Source: an uncultured Collinsella sp. (GTDB lineage: Bacteria; Actinomycetota; Coriobacteriia; Coriobacteriales; Coriobacteriaceae). From it: 6,047 nucleotides of DNA. The notes beneath the pieces were generated by a model that was not told where the DNA came from, made no database searches, and saw only the letters and a program-made list of their open reading frames with translations. How positions within the stretch are numbered: position 1 is the stretch's first letter; each line of letters begins with the position of its first letter. The DNA is taken from the NCBI GenBank assembly GCA_900556515.1, contig USPH01000091.1, positions 1 to 6,047 on the forward strand. The letters are read 5' to 3'. The translations under genes and the position numbers were made by a program. Positions 5,508 through 6,047 of this stretch are shown piece by piece.

Positions 5508-6047
5508 ATGAGCAAGAACCTCTCCCAGCAGGTCGTTCTCGACCGCCGCGGCTTTGTCGCCGCCACCTTCGCAACCGTCGCCGGCCTTGGTCTTGCCGGC
5601 TGCTCCGACACCAGCGCCGAGGCCGACAAGGGTTCCGCCGCTGGCTCTTCCAAGAGCTCCGACGATACCGAGGCTTCCACCACGCTCGATGCCAAGGCTT
5701 TCGACAAGCTCGTCGACAACGGCCCCAAGGCCGATGACGACGCCATCGCCGCCAGCACCTGGGCCACGGCCGTCAAGGACGCCGGCGTCTTTAAGATCGG
5801 TGGCGTTCAGACTTCCACGCTCTTCTCCCTCCTTAACGAGAAGGACGGCAAGACCCGTGGCTTCGACGCCGGTATCGCACAGCTCCTGTCCAACTACATC
5901 CTGGGCGAGAACAAGGTCGAGATCACCCAGGTGACCTCTGACACGCGCGAGTCCGTCCTGCAGAACGGCCAGGTCGACGCCGTCTTCGCCACCTACACCA
6001 TCACCGATGAGCGCAAGAAGCTCGTCTCCTTCGCCGGCCCCTACTAC
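5508..6047 (+). CDS. Glutamate-type ABC transporter substrate-binding lipoprotein, 3' end beyond window
   Basis: The first 180 residues of a solute-binding protein family 3 (SBP_bac_3) lipoprotein, open to the last base of the window. The N-terminus has a twin-arginine-like signal (LDRRGFVAA, Arg13-Arg14), a hydrophobic stretch (15-30) and the lipobox LAGC with Cys32 as the lipidated residue. A Ser/Ala/Asp-rich tether follows (33-60). The binding domain shows the family signature GFDAGIA (118-124) and the GluB-like stretch LQNGQVDAVFATYTITDERKK (about 151-171) ending in FAGPYY (175-180). It should capture glutamate or a similar polar amino acid outside the membrane and deliver it to a permease; permease and ATPase genes would be expected to the right. 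All lysine codons read are AAG and third positions are mostly C, more biased than in the neighbours, as in highly expressed genes. ATG 5508 follows AAAGGTG. Start, signal and family are clear; the exact ligand is inferred. Confidence 0.9.
   Translation, partial: MSKNLSQQVVLDRRGFVAATFATVAGLGLAGCSDTSAEADKGSAAGSSKSSDDTEASTTLDAKAFDKLVDNGPKADDDAIAASTWATAVKDAGVFKIGGVQTSTLFSLLNEKDGKTRGFDAGIAQLLSNYILGENKVEITQVTSDTRESVLQNGQVDAVFATYTITDERKKLVSFAGPYY

Overview
The window looks like the end of a contig from a high-GC gut actinobacterium of the class Coriobacteriia, with Collinsella or a close relative the best guess. This rests on the strong G/C preference at third codon positions, the gene types, and the Tat-type lipoprotein signal with an LAGC lipobox. 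It is an inference from sequence character, not a database match. The first 47 bases are not genomic: they are the tail of an Illumina P5/Nextera adapter with an i5 index and the 19-bp Tn5 mosaic end.

Layout, left to right. (1) Adapter remnant at 1-47, then about 140 bp of non-coding DNA with four GAAACG motifs. (2) A leftward two-gene operon (1742 down to 186): a small HD-domain phosphohydrolase-like protein, followed 3 bp later by a CmpB-type (PF06541) multi-pass membrane protein, probably translationally coupled. (3) A divergent intergenic region (1743-1970) with a perfect 12-bp palindrome and a GC-rich hairpin. (4) A rightward gene for a short 1-deoxy-D-xylulose-5-phosphate synthase family protein (1971-3752), ended by a textbook intrinsic terminator. 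(5) A convergent intergenic region holding six 15-bp arms in alternating orientation at a 40-41 bp pitch, making three 55-bp inverted-repeat units. (6) A leftward iron-containing alcohol dehydrogenase (5237 to 4035). (7) A divergent intergenic region with an isolated palindromic element and a good sigma-70-type promoter. (8) The first 180 codons of a glutamate-type ABC transporter substrate-binding lipoprotein, cut by the window end.

The genes do not form one pathway; apart from the two-gene operon these are independent units. The two observations most worth following are the alternating 40-bp-pitch repeat array at 3811-4026 and the DXS family protein. The latter keeps all its thiamine-diphosphate catalytic residues but lacks both arginines that in E. 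coli DXS hold the phosphate of glyceraldehyde 3-phosphate, so its annotated reaction is doubtful. No CRISPR array, RNA gene, insertion sequence or integrase is visible, and no gene-free stretch exceeds 300 bp.
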